A DNA stretch of 64,000 bases from Synanceia verrucosa (lineage: Eukaryota; Chordata; Actinopteri; Perciformes; Synanceiidae): NCBI GenBank assembly GCA_029721515.1, contig CM056562.1, positions 16,685,335 through 16,749,334 of the forward strand, written 5' to 3'. A program made the translations under genes and the position numbers. Shown here piece by piece: positions 13,301-27,800 of the stretch (positions are counted from its first letter, which is position 1; every line of letters starts with the position of its first letter). The notes under the pieces were generated by a model. It saw nothing but the letters and a program-made list of their open reading frames with translations, ran no database searches and had not been told where the DNA came from.

Positions 13301-16300
13301 GTATCTCTGCAAACCCACAGACTGAAATATTATTGATCTTTCCATCTAACTCTCAGTAAGACATCAAAAAATGCATGCGTCCGAAAATGCTCTGCACTAG
13401 TCAAGGACACCTTGGAGGATGTTAGTCATTTAAATTATTCAGACATGCAAGCATATGTGTGTTGGAAAGTGCGTGAGCCTGTAGCCAAAGCTAATGTCGT
13501 GGACTGTTAACTTTAATGACTTTAGAGAGTCATTAAAGAAGTGCCTTGCCATTGTTCTGAATGAATTAGGGATAAAGCCTCAGTGACCCGGCCATTATAG
13601 TGGCCATAAGATAAAGTGTGTCCAAGCCAATTCTTTAGGCCAAGCACGTAAAGTTTAAAGTGAATGAAACAGACACACATGACAAAAGTGCTCATCAATT
13701 ATTTATATCTTAGATTGCCTCCATATCAATTACCTTTTCGCTAAACTAAAAGAAAAGATTTTTTTCATTGAAGTCTTTAACTGTTTCTTACTGACCACTC
13801 ATTAGCTCCCTGACTTTCCAATTCTCTCTCAAAATGGTTATTGCTGGCATGATAATTCCACAGAGCCGCCATTGGCTGGGATACACTGTAAGTTGCTCGG
13901 CAGGAACTCATTTTCAGAGCCTGGCATCCCTTGGCGGTACCCTAACACTGTTTAGTTTGGCTGCAATCTGGATGTGTGTGTAAATACTCTCTTGAGGAGA
14001 ACAAGAGGAGAGTCTTAGAGAACCACAGAAAGACAAATAATGACAGAGTCTATTTTCTCTGGTGTTAAGGCTGCAGGAAACCTGCTCAAAACAAACTTCC
14101 AAAACAAAAGGTAACATAAAAGTGCTAGATGGAACACGGTTCCCAAGTGTCTTGGAAAACCTGACCAATTTTTCAGCCATGGGAAACGTAAAATGAGAAA
14201 AAATGTCCTGAAACGGTTAAGTGATCCTGGAAAAATATTTATCCTCCCCATTCCTTGTGAGAGAATGCAAAAAAATGTGAAAAGTTACTTTTAGCCTGTT
14301 TGTTTGCATGAAAAAAGTTCCAGGATAACTTAACTGTTTCCAGAACATTCAATCATTTTCCAGGTTATCCAAAGATGCGTAGGAACCCTGTGGTAGCCTC
14401 AGGTATGGTGATGTTGTGTGTGTGCGCATGCGCACATGTGTGAGTCTCTCACCAGTAGGCAGGTCGACATGCTGCAGCTCATTGCGTACCAGGCCCATGT
14501 TGTTGGGAGCAGACGTAGCAAAAGATAGGAAACTGGTGAGACTCACCCATTCAATCCCCCTGTGGAATAAGCACACAGACATAGGTTTTAGTTAAATGAT
14601 TGACACTATACTAATACTTAAACACAGTGTTGCTGTCAAAAACTGCTCCACTACATCCTAGCAAGCAGTGATGTAAATTAGACACCTAAAACTTCAACAA
14701 AATCCACAGGGAAGGTGTAAAAAATGTGTGAGATTTGAATATTTTTGAGAAATGGGCCCAGCTCAGGGAGCACAAACGCCACAGTAATGAGATGGAAAAT
14801 AGCCACATGATTAATTAGTCGATCTTCCCACAAAATGTAAATGAGATGCTAAATAGCGAGGCCTCATTTGGCATGGTGGTGCCAGGGCAAGGGGCTGCTG
14901 GGCTCATTTCCATAAAGCACCTCTGCTCTCTCCGCCGCAGAAAACTCACAGCTTTGATCTTAATGTTGCACATCACAGCACAGGAAATAACAGGAGGCTC
15001 TATGAGAGTCCCATACAGGAGGAGAGAAAATCTAATGGAGGTGTTTTCAAGAGAAACAAGGCACTGTTCTGATGAATGTTTGATTGAAAGGGTTCAAGAC
15101 TGTCATATTCACATATTTGAACATTTTTGCACCTTTTGTCAACTGTCAGTGAGCATTTAAAAAAAAAAAAAACATGAGTGTAAATATTATATGCCGTGTG
15201 GGAAAGCAAGATACAGTAGTGTTGAGTGAGAGATGATCAGCAGATGAAGAGACAGCCGTTGAGTGTCAGGACTGTAGAACAAATTCACAGTGACAAACCA
15301 ACATCAGAAACCCAGCAGAGAAAACACACAAACACATAAAAACTGGCAGATGTAGCTACAGATATTTCAAGAAACTTATGTGTTGCACAGCTCATTAAAG
15401 TTTGTCAGAGTTGTGCATTTGTGGATACCAACTTCTCTCATTAAAGAGAGCTTGGCTCTGCCTGAACGAATGCTGTTTGCTTCCAATCAATCTTTTAACA
15501 GTATTAATTGATTCAATCTTGTGCTTAATTAAACCTGGTGAACTAGTTTTGCTGCTCATTGGAGAAAACTAACTAATGAAGCGAAGCCTGCTCTCTTTTT
15601 GATATTTGGTTGTTGCATGATGGAGCACTCAGAAGACGGTGTGCTGTTCGGACATTGGCACTTCTACATGTAAGTATTGCCCGTCCTGCAGACCATAATT
15701 AACCAATGCACTGGGCAGAATAAAGGAATTGAATGTAAAACAAAACCAGAGTGAAACAAAGCGGTAAGAGCTGAGTCGAGACCAAGAAGTGCTTTGAGTA
15801 ACTAACCAAATTTAAACTAATATATCTGATGGCGGCACAGTGGTGCAGTGGTTAGCACTGTAGCCTCACAGCAAGAAGGTGTCTATGTGTCCTGCAATGA
15901 GGTGGAGAGTTGTCCAGGGTGTCCCCTCCTGCCTTCCGCCCTAAGACAGCTGGGATAGGCTGTCTTAGGGCACCCCCCCCGCGACCCTACGTGAGGATAA
16001 GCGGTAGATAATGGATGGATGGAACATGAGTAAGGGACTGAGCATGGGGTGTTTACACAGAAGTTCATGGCACTGAGGCATGACATATTGAGCTTTTCCC
16101 CCAGACGAGCTCTTTGATGTGCTACTGACAGGTTCATTAATTAGCTACTTACACTAGAGGGAATGTGTTGGTGTGTTCAGGGGTTAAAAGAAATGTGCGA
16201 CTCAAATTCCCACCATAAAAAAAAAATAAGATGATTTTTTTCCAAATAACAATGGAAAAGTAGATTTTTAATTCTTTGCAGCGTGTTTCACCCAATCAAT

Positions 16301-18756
16301 AGACCTTTCCCTAAGCAGACATTTTGAACTATGACAGCCTGAAAAACACAGGTGTAAGTAATAACATTGGTGCTGTCTCTGTTCTGCTTAGGAGTTAGCT
16401 AGCATGCATGATACCAGAGTATTACACTGATGCTATTAGTTACAGCTGTTTGACAAAACGCCCACTGAGAGAGAGCTGTATGGAGTATGAGCTGGACTTA
16501 AAAAAAAAAAAAATAATAGCAGTTTGGTTGTTGTCAGTTTGTAGAGGTCAGTAAAAAGTGATTTGGTCAGGACTGTTGCTGTTGACTGGAGAAACACAAT
16601 ACTAAGTGTTGTAGATTATACTATTGGACATCACTAATTTAACACTCTTCTTCTCTCTACTGTGAATAAAACGCACACATACACACGCACGCACGCACAC
16701 ACACACATTTTTGTCTAGTGGATAATCCTGGCTCCGGCAAGGAATCTGTCAGACCAATCACAACGCTCTGTCTGTGTAGTGAGCTGTTGGGGCGGGCTTA
16801 GCACGATGACGACAAGGCTGCGTGACGCTGGAGATGGCAAAACAACCAAGATGGCTGTGGCTAACGAACAGCGGTCATTTTAATCGGCTCTGTCATCGAT
16901 TTCATCATCATCGAAGAGTTAGACTTGGGCTTTTCTTTGAAAGTTGAGCAGAAAGAAGCACTCAAGTCATCCGTTTTAAAGAAGGATGTATTTGCTGTTT
17001 TGACGACCGGCTACGGCAAAAAGTCTAATATACCAGCTGGCTCTGCTCATATTATCCGTTGCTCTGATTGGTCATAGCTCTGGCCTATTACGTGCAGAGA
17101 CAGTTTGAACGACAACAGTTGGTCCCGCCCACAGGCTTCAACTCTGCCTATGGACTGCCCCCAAAATACACATTTGATGTCATAGTCTGGCTTGTCAGGC
17201 TATCAAAATATATATTTTTATATAGATTTTGATCATACTATACATTAATTTGGAATTCTTTTCACTTTGCTCATGTGGTTGTAGTCGTTATTTCTTTGAG
17301 TCCAGACAACCATACTAACGCAGTCTAAGGAACACAAGTGCTGACAAGGCACTCTAATTATGTGATTGCCAATGGCCTCCGTCTCTAATGAGCCTGAAAA
17401 CAATCAAGAGAAAATCAATCTGCCTTGTGCTGACTGACTGGCCACTGTGGTTGACCCAACGTGTCATTTTTCAGATATTACATAAGTTATAATACAGAAA
17501 ACATACCTGACTTCACAAGAGTGGACACTGAGTTCTTTGTGGAGAAGACCACTGGTCAGATTGTAGACCAGTACAGATCCATTACTGGTGCCTGAGAAGA
17601 AACAGAGACAAAGAGGAGGGCAGAAGAAGTATGAGACAGACTGACACAGAAAGACAAGCGGAGACGAGGCTTAAAGTTACTTAACTTAGCAGCATCTACC
17701 CTCCAGCAGGATCAGAGAGACGGTGTGTCAACGCGACACCCCTGCGTTCCCCCTGTCACCACTGCAGCACGTCAATCCCTGTGTCACTCAACTCACAGCC
17801 TGAGAGCACTGCACTGTTTCATCTGCTGCTGGGAAAACAGCACAGCACCTCCATCCCTCCACAAAACCTGATTAAATACTGCAGGTATCATTTAACACTG
17901 TGATGACAGAGAAAATCAAACCAAAATCTACTGAAAAGTTATTTTTCATGTCGCAAGTTAAGATGATTCATGTTAAAATTAACTCCAAGTAAACTTAGAA
18001 CCTGTTTCAGTATAAACGGTTTCAGAGATGACACACATCATCCTGTGTGGCTCAAGTTTGTTTTGTTAATAATGATTTTAAATATTTTTAAGTTTGAATG
18101 TTGTGGGGATTTGAATAAGTGATCACATTTTAGATTTTGCATTTTTCCTATTAAGGCAAATATTTTCTTGTGCACTAACTGGAATTGGTGATTATTTCTT
18201 ATATATATTTGAACAAAATAAAAGCCCTTGTTTACACTTCCAGCTTCAAACCATGTAAATGGGCCACTTACTGCCATCTGATTTACATTATGGAAATTGC
18301 AAAACAACAGTTTTGTCATGGTTTTATAGAATGCCATTGACCAATTTGCCATTAGTGAGGAAAACAAAATACACTAAACAGTTGAGGTTATAACCTGAGC
18401 AAAGAAGCGGAAAGGCGCAGCAATTAAAATAATTACTCAATTCTGGAAGCTTGCAAAAAAAAAAACAAAAAAAAAAAACAATAAAAAAAACTAATTCTGC
18501 AGCAGATGTAAAAGCAAATCAGAAAGTCTATTCTCATGATGCTTGGAAAGCGGTTAACAAGGTTTGGGGAACATATTTTTTTTATTTTATGTTTGCGGTG
18601 AACACAAACAGGTGCATGAGAACATTTACTTTGATAATTATCCAGTTTGAGTGAAATGCACCCAGTCTCTCTGCAAAGGACTGCACTGGGCTTCAGTGAG
18701 ACGACCACATGCTGGCACAACATCTGGAGGTGATGATAGGCGATGCCGCATAGGCA

Positions 18757-18829
<73 letters not shown>

Positions 18830-21800
18830 CGTCGTCTCATCCAGCTCCCTGTGAAGCCGATAGATGTCATGCACACAGGAAGTGGGTGGGTGGAGACAAA
18901 CATGGATACTCCTGTCTGTGAGTTGCCTCACAGCCAACCACAGCCACAGCCAATTTGTTTAATTTTAAATCAAGATGATCAAGAAGATGCTGTGCCTCCA
19001 TATGTTCTGGTGAGGTGAGAGGTTAAAATCGTTGAAAACACTTCAGTTTGATAGATTCTTCAAATATGACAGCAAATAGAAAACAACCTCCAGCCAGAGC
19101 TGCTGTTTGGAACTGGTCTGTTAATGAATTTGGTTCTAAAAAATTGTATTTCTCACTCACTTTCTTACCAAAAGTTGTATTCAAAGAATGATAAGACTCA
19201 TATATGACTGTTATATGTGTGTGTGTGCGTGTGTGGATTAACAGTGGATTAACAAATAACAACAAATTTAACAAATAAGAGGGTGGTGGCAGAGGATAAT
19301 GTGAACTCTGGAAGCTTTGAATAGCCTCTTTTGTGGACTGCAACCTAACTGATATTATTCTGTCTGACACACCCCTGGAGTTGAGAGTGGGAATCAGTCC
19401 ATCTGACCATTGTGTTACTTTTTGAGATGCGGGTGTTTTTTCATTATGTTTGACAAATTTGTTTTTGCTGTGCTGATACTTCATTCCAATTTCACAAACA
19501 ACGCAGTGAAGAATACCTGTTGGGCGAGCACGGATTAATAAATTAAGCATGCCACCCTCAGATGATTAGGAATGGATGTCAGTTTATCAGAGTTTGTGTA
19601 CATGTCATTGAAAAGGGATACTCTGAGGCTTGTATTTATCTGTAATGGAGCTGTCAGGTCTCACAAAGATTACAGCTTTTCAGACAGGAGACCAGACAGC
19701 ATCGCTTCAGGGTAGCTAGGTTGGCTGCATCGCTTCTGTAACCTTCCCTTTGGAGGCAAGAAGCACGAAAGACTGAGAGAAGAAGAGGGAAAGAGGAAAC
19801 AAAGAAAACAGAGACAGGAAACCCTGCCTTCTGTCTCAGTGTAATGAAACTGTGGCTGGCAATTTCAACCCCCAGTGCTTTCACACCATCAGCAGTGAGC
19901 TCATCTCTCGCTTTATTTGCACCTAGTGGAAGGTGTAAAAACTCAGGTTCCCTCGGCTGGTGTTGCATCACTGAGACTCAATGAGCCCCCCTTTTACCTC
20001 AACTCCACAGTGAGGAGACACCTAATGCAGACTGGAGCAGAGGCTGGAGGAAAGTCACTGATCTATATCTACCACGCACTCATCCATGGAGCTGCCTGTA
20101 TTTAATGATCAGGTGTATTCTCTGGCTCTTGGTAAACAAGAGAGGTGACACATGCCAACACCTGCCAGAACACCTGTCACAGTACCAACCTCAGCACCAT
20201 TACTGGAGAAATGACAACTGCAATTGTAAACCAGGGATGCACTCAATTTATAAATCATGAAGGTGAGGCCAAATATCAGATTTTAAGTCTGTCTACCATA
20301 GTTGCAATAAAATATGTATCATTCCACACTGTGCTAATACAAGAGCGCAAAATAAAAAAGAATAAAAATACTAGCCTCAAGACAGCATTTTAATTAAACA
20401 TACTAACATTGCTTCCACCTTTCAGCAGAGATGTGCCTTCCATCTGAATCCCCAATTAGTAATTATCCATTCCCCAAAATATTCTATTCACAAGCCAGCC
20501 CAGCTCACAGGAAGTGAAACAAAAGGCACAATTCAATAATGCAGCTAGAGACTGTTTAGCTACTTGAGTTGACTCTAGGGACCTGACAAATGATGTGCAT
20601 AGAAAACTCAAACACCCTGGTCTAGTTTTTAGATTCAGAACACCACTGGGATCCAGCTGTGCCAAGTCAAACCCACACCATCTGTGATGTGATGGGCTCC
20701 TCCTGCCCTCATTCCAGAATTCATTCACTGATTGGGGAAAAACGATTCTGAAATGACTGTTTTTGTTTTTTTTAGCTCGAGATGCCACTTCACAACAAAC
20801 CAATAAATAACAGACAGAGAAGAGCAGTGGTCATCACTATTTGCCTTTTAGAACTATTACAGTCATTAAGTAATAATGTGTGGAGAACTTAAGAGATCTA
20901 AGTGCCGCACCATGGTGGCCGTGAAGCACATCAAAGTGACAAAGAGACCCAGAGGAAATGGTTGTACGATGTGTAAGGTTAAAGGTGTTATCATCCATCT
21001 GCTCATCTGTGGGAGGCAATGCATCTTTGAGCCATGCTTAATTTATGTGGGCTATGTCTGGACTGAATTTTGTCTATTTCACAGCTTGACAACCAAATTG
21101 AAGCTTTGCCGTGGGCAGAGAACAGCAGTACACCTGTGTTCACCTTAAATGGAATATGAGTGTGTGCACACCGAGATATACTGTATATACACAGAAAGCA
21201 GCAGATAGACACAGACATACTGTACATTACATGCACAATTCTGCTCTAAATTTCCAGTTCAAATTTCAATTTCAAATAATGTTACGTGTCAATTAATGTT
21301 AATGTGTCATAAATGTGATGCATCATTACTGTGGGGAAGGTAGTGTAGCTTTTGAAGAAAATTGCTGTGCCAGTCTAAATAAACGAAAACTCTCTCAGCA
21401 GCAATCAGACTGATTCAGATAAAGTTTAGCTTTTTGCATCACTGCACAGACCATACAGTCACATTTGATGGACTGCTACTTACTGACTTTCTGACTTATT
21501 CACAGCAATGATTTGTATATTGAGACATACTGATGTGTGCATTTCATCTGATGATTTCATTTCATCACATCGCCTACCGAGGCAATATTAGCCTGAAAAT
21601 TCAGAAGTTGAACGCCACATTAATCAAAGATGTGAATTACTTCACATTCACACCTGGTAGTGGGTGTTTTTAAACCCTTAACTCATGTTGAATGAAAGTG
21701 AATGGGAGGCGAATATTAATTTTCTGCGTGACTGTGTAAAATGACAGCAAAACTGCGCAAAACAGTAATAAACTAATCTAGAAATAAAGAAGATTAAAAA

Positions 21801-24800
21801 AAAAGAGAATATAAAAAATATGGATCATAAGCAATGTAACTATGTAACCATGTAAATGCATGCATTGATTGACAATACCCCAATTTTGAAATTATTAATT
21901 CATTATTAACTAATTATTAATGAAACATTTACTAATGTTCAGTTAGATTATTTGTTGTCATGAATGAGACAGAGAAAACAAACAAAAAACCAGCCATGCA
22001 CTGCAGCACTGATGTACCGTAATTGGTTTTACTCTGAACCAAAATAACATGCCGTTACCTCCAGATTTTTTTTTTTCCAAGATGTGAATTAATGATACTG
22101 AGCTCCAGACTGTACACTGCTCCTTCACGCAGAACAGAACTTTCCCAATTTAGTGGAGAATTAGAAACCCCCTACCCTGCCAGTGGTAGTGCCTTGCTCT
22201 TCAGCGAGTTTTGTTTGTTTGTTTGTTTATCAGTGGTGCATTATTACCAACCTATAGCCAGCAGGGGCTGGTAATGGTTGATGTTTTTGGTGGTAAGAGG
22301 AGGACACATGCGGAGTGCAAACGGTGGAAGCGGCAGACCAGACAGCAGACCAGTCAGCAGGAACTTCAGCTGGACCTCCTGCTGGTTGGATGATGGAGGA
22401 AGAGATTCACCAGCTATCAAGGTCTGGCCTGGAGACAAAACCACAACATGTTTTAATTAAACAGTGTAATTCTAGCATGCTTAGCATTGCTACATGAAAA
22501 TGTCCATTGAATGGCCACTATTTTTTTTTCCCATTTTGCTTGTCCGTTTTTCCTGCATCTTAGCTACATTTACAATAAATCAATGTAGCAACTTGAACTG
22601 TACAAAACAAATACATTGAGATAATTTATGGGATTTACACTCTAGTTAGCAATGTCCTATTAGATTGTCTGACCATGACCAAGTCCTTTAATACTGTGTG
22701 TGTTGATCCATCTGCGTCCAATATAATATTTAGGCCTACAGGTCTGCATTAACTCTCTGAGTGTCATTGACGTATTTCAATGTCATTTAAAATCTGACGC
22801 TTGATTGCCATAGACGTAAACAGAGGAAAAAGTGTTTTTTTAGCAGCAGATCGTCGATTGCGGTCTCCCGCAGCCTGTGAGTAACGTTGGGGCTTCTGGG
22901 ATTTGTAGTTGGAGCATAAAGAGACGCTGGCACAAGGCACATTCTGTTTTATAAAACAGCTGGCAATCAAAGAGTTAATAAAACATGACTTTAATGTTTT
23001 CCTGTAACTCTTCATAGTGTGCTCTACAGTATTTCATATTAATATTTCCAGAGTAGTTTTGGTCTGTAAAATTTTAGGCGGATGGATGAATGAATGGATG
23101 GATGAACACTGAGACATCAGACCCAAACTAACAAATTATCACCTAATTCTAACCAAAACAATGACAGCAACAACATCAGTTACTGATATGCATGAGACAG
23201 AAACTGTCCTGACTTTGTACAAGTGTGAGTTATGTCACAGTGTTATTTGTACCCTGATGAAGGCTCAAGTTAAACGTGTTGGAATAAACCTAATCTTTTA
23301 CAGTTTGGCGAGAAGAGCGCAGTTATCTCTTTCCCTCTTTCTTCCCAGAATTCTAGACAGCCATTTGTAACAGAGCTCATTAGCCCACAAATACTTTCAA
23401 CTTGGCTTTGCCCCTATAATCTCAAGTTGTTCTTTGGCTGAAGTGGAAAAGTTCACACAATTTGACTGCAGCTGGAGCCAGTAGAAAATTACTAATTTTG
23501 TTTAGTCATCTAAAGTAGTGAGTTAAGACAATTTAACCACAGACCCATATTTTACACAGATGTATTCATGCGCTTCCTCTACTTAAATCTATGTTAATTT
23601 CACTACATTTTAATACCAGGCAGCCCTAACATCTAGCACCAGTTTTCAGCATAAACATAAGCCCCAGGTCCTTAAATATTTTCAAAGACTTTTACTGAGG
23701 CACATATTCATTGGCAATGCTTTTCACAATAAGACAGTTAATTACTAAACTTTATAAGTTCTAAATGGGCAGTCATCTCCTTTTGTCTATTTGCTGCAGA
23801 GCTGGAGGACACTTCTGATGGTGCAAATTCCTTGAAGCTATAATTGGTACTGGTTGAAAAATCCATTTGGTTTTCATTTCATGCATCATAATAGCCTTCT
23901 TTACGTTGGAAATTTAATGTCTCTCTAAATGGGCGTTCATTGTAGCTTGAAGAAATAATAAAATAAGATGAGGGCATAATGCCAAACAAACCAATACGGC
24001 AATAAAAACCCCAAACATACAGACTGCGATGTGCAGCAAATGAAAGTGCATAGATTTCTAGGTGGCAGCTCTTGCCTATAGCAATGACTGGTTTGCCCTC
24101 TTTTGTCAGCCTATTAGCATCACATTTTAACAAGGCGCTTGCTTTTGACAAAATGTTCGCAACCTGCCGGCCAGAGATGTTCCCACATAACATCAGCTTT
24201 AGTCAGCTACTGTCAGACAGAGCTATTCCTCAGCATAACTTCAACTGTTCCTCCTCCCAAAGGACTTGGGCTCACTGGCAGTTAGACTCTCATTGAATAC
24301 AAGTGACAAACGTCCTGCATCTCGTTACTATTTCATACCTACATTCATCTTTTGACAGGCAGTTCTGTTCTAAATCAACAGGGAGGAGGGATGGAAACAC
24401 ATCATAAGCAAAGGGATGAGATGGTAAACAGACAGTAGAAGGAGGAAGGGCCAAGCACCTATGGGACTGTGCAGAGCTGCTCAGACTGGGAATAACGCTG
24501 GCCTGTGTCATGCACAGAGGAGAAACCAGCAGTCACACATTAAAGTAGAAAGGGAAGGAGTACCCCGAGGCCTACACAACAACCTGAGGTACAATGAAAG
24601 ACATGAGAAGGCTGGTGCACACATTTGTACACACACACACTCACTAACAGCTACTGTATGTCTCTTTATATATTTTTGGTTTTCACATTTACTTTCAAAA
24701 ATGGAAGTCTTGCCTCTATGGAGGATGAGGCGAAAAAAATAAAATAATACACCACCTTGAACAACGTGTGGTTTATGTTGATAGAGCTCTCATTAAATGC

Positions 24801-27800
24801 AATATTTTCAAATTAAATTCATTCCACTGTATTCATATTGATGAACTGATTTATAATGATGGTAATGCGTGCAGTCGTACCGATCATGCTGTTGAGAGAG
24901 AGATCCTGAATCCTTTTCTGGTTTGGACCCAGTGGAGATCCACAAAATGACACGGGGGTGTAAAGCGGCGAGAGACCAGAACTGATAAAGAGGAGCAGAG
25001 AGATTAATCATTAATTCTTCATAAAATACATTTTGAAAGCATGACACACAACTGGTATTGAGACGACGATGATGATGAATGTGATCCACCTTATAATAAA
25101 TTACTGAACCAGAGAGGGAGAAGACAGGATTCATAGAGGACGACACGTCTGCTGATTCCTTGTATTGATTAGAAACTGCCCAATAAAACAAAGACGCTGG
25201 AATGATTATTTCCATGATGACTGCAAACAGTGATATCATTCAGTGGGTACAGCAGAGCAGAATGTTCCACTATAAATACTTCTGTATAATATATCTCAAC
25301 ATGGTCAGTCCATCACACTGTGACCCCAGTACCTCACAGAGAGAATGAAACAGGTTTTAGAATTCATGTCAGTATATCAAACCTTGGTCAAATCATCTTG
25401 TCTGAGAACACTGAGCACAAAAATGTTGATTAGATTATCAATGCAGTGTAGTGCGAAAGACAACTGCCATCAATAGTCCTGAAATAGAAAGCCCATCTGT
25501 CTGAAACATCAGAGCAAATCATTTCAAACACACTATAATAAGATAATTCATCATCAAGTGGCAAAAAGCAAAAACATGCCATCCCTCATCTTAAAATTTC
25601 TCCTGTTTGCCCAAAATAAATTCTGGTTTCTGCTGCTCACAGGCAGACAAACCTCTCCGTGCTTCACACAGGAAGCAAACTTCAGAGAAATACGAAACTG
25701 TCTCCTCGACAGCAGCGAGGGAGTGCTCCATCAAAGGGAAGCAGGGCTCATCAATGATGGCTTAACTCTGTGCACCCCCTACCTGCGCTTGTCACTGAAG
25801 ACTAAATTTAGGTCAGACGATTATGTTGTTTAAAGTTAGTTTAAGTCACTTTACAAAGTATTCAAACTTTTAACCATTACCTCGCCCTGCTATTGCAGCT
25901 ACAGCCTAAAAAATACATGATGTAGCTTTGCAGATAGGTCTGACTGTGTGTGTGTGTGTGTGTGTGTGTGTATACCTAGGATTGACAACAGCCTTTCCCA
26001 TATGGGCTTTAAGCTCCCAAAGCATGGCTCTGCCGTCGCTGACCATTAGTGCAGCGTTATTTTCGTTGACGGGGCAGATAACCATGCGATATGGCCGCAC
26101 TGTCTTGGTGACTCGGATGGCATCGCACTGAGAACGCAGGTCGTACATGAGCTCATGGACATTCTGCTCAGGGTCTGAGGGAGAAGAGGAGGAAGCAGAA
26201 AGAAAAGTGGAGAATGAGATAACAGTCGTAAAAAGGTGAAGTGTGTGAGAGAGAGGTGGAGTGAAAAAGAAAGAACAAATGTGGGAGATGGAATCAAAAC
26301 AAATGGAGGGAGACAGAAATGAGAAGGAAAAAAGAAAATGTGGAAGATGACGTTGAGAAGATGTTAATAAATAAAGAGAATAGAAGCAGATAAGAGCTGG
26401 AGGAGTGATTGAGAGGCTGGTGAAGACCATTTGAGTATGTGTGAGGGGAAAGAAGAGGAGCCGAGTAGAGAGATGTGAGGAAGGATTTAAAGAGATAAGA
26501 AGACAGGAAATAAATGACTCACAAAAGGAGATGGTGGGAAGAAAAAAAATGAGAAGCATGAAAGAGATAGCAAGGACAGTAAGTGAGGAGGAGAGAGAGA
26601 TTCAGCAACAATCGACTCCCACTGGCCTATAACAGTACGCCCAAGATAAATGAGACAGTAAGAGGTTAAATGCCCACTGGAGCATACAGACAGGCTGCAG
26701 GCTCTGACTGCAGTGCAGCTGGGCTGATGATGGGGATATGACAGGAGGGAGAGCGGTTCGTGAGTCAGTACGGTGCAGCATGAGCAGTATGTGTGCACGT
26801 CTCTGTGATGTAGGCTCATACCTGCTGCTTCATCTGGAGTGGTAGTGGAGCGACACACTCGGAGAGTGATACAGCCATTCTCATGGAGACAGTAGAGGGC
26901 GTCCCGCTGAGCGCACGGAATCACCTGGACAGGGAGACAGGTGACGAGGATCAAGTTTGCGATCTGTTTTTGACAAGATTAGTGCTGACCAGGAAGTTTG
27001 CTCTCAGAGCTGTGAATGTGATTTTATAATTTAGTCCAAAATACAAAAATCAAGCGATAAAGCCTTATGTCAGTCTGAAAATGATAAGAGTCGTGAACTT
27101 CTATTGCTCATCACAGACAGATGCAACAAGGATTACATTTTTATCACTGATTAATCTTCAGATTTTTTTTTATTTTTATTCTGGACATTTGGTTATTTGG
27201 CTATTTTGGTCAATAAAAATTGTGGGAAATGTCACAATTTCCCTAATGCCCAATAATAATAATAATGAGGAATGGTGATGATAATAATAATAATAATGAC
27301 TGCTCAAACTGGAGAAGCTGGAAACTAGGGATGCTTAATCAACAAATTGAGTAAGTGTTTCAGCTCTAAATAGACTGAAAACAATATTAGTCATTATGTT
27401 AACAACAAGCATGTGTGATAATGAAAGCACTCTGCTTCAATGCACTTTTGATGTATGAAACAAGCAGAAGGCATCCATTTTGAGATGAAAATCATTTTGT
27501 ATTAAGCAACATCACTGAGGAGAAAATAGTCGTAATAATTTCTGATTTCAGATGAACAGATTTTGAGGGGAATGGGGAGGTATGGCCTACGTTTCATTAA
27601 TTATACAGCAGTTTTCATTTATGCTTTTTAAATTTTGAGTGTCATCTTTGTGGTTCTTTTTTGACTTATCATATTAAACTCAGATCCATCCCATAGTTTG
27701 CATTAGATTTTCAGCTACCTGCTAAACGGGCCACTCTGTGTACCTGTATATGTGCCAAATCTAACAGGGTAGTATAGACGTGTCTATAGACCCCTGTCTT

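Larger units (their letters stand above)
14560..17506 (-). other. wdr11: wdr11 intron 11
   Basis: 2,947 bases carrying a tRNA-derived SINE (15831-16023), a CA/CG microsatellite (16668-16706) and a decayed helicase-like transposon fragment (16721-17202). Confidence 0.8.

Noticed and set aside
18433..19018. Cys/Val- and Thr/His-repeat proteins
   Set aside because: Translations of the GT/CA microsatellite in several frames.
19023..19550. 175-codon minus-strand frame in intron 10
   Set aside because: No family resemblance, no splice-compatible edges, and overlaps a GT tract. Probably chance, possibly antisense to a LINE remnant.
25906..26559. 217-codon minus-strand reading frame, the longest in the window
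   Set aside because: It is intron 7 polypyrimidine sequence (few stops possible) fused with the real exon 8 and then the CA repeat. Splice signals and homology support only 25976-26174.
26487..26954. 155-codon minus-strand frame
   Set aside because: Only 26822-26924 (exon 7) is homologous to WDR11; the rest is intron read-through.
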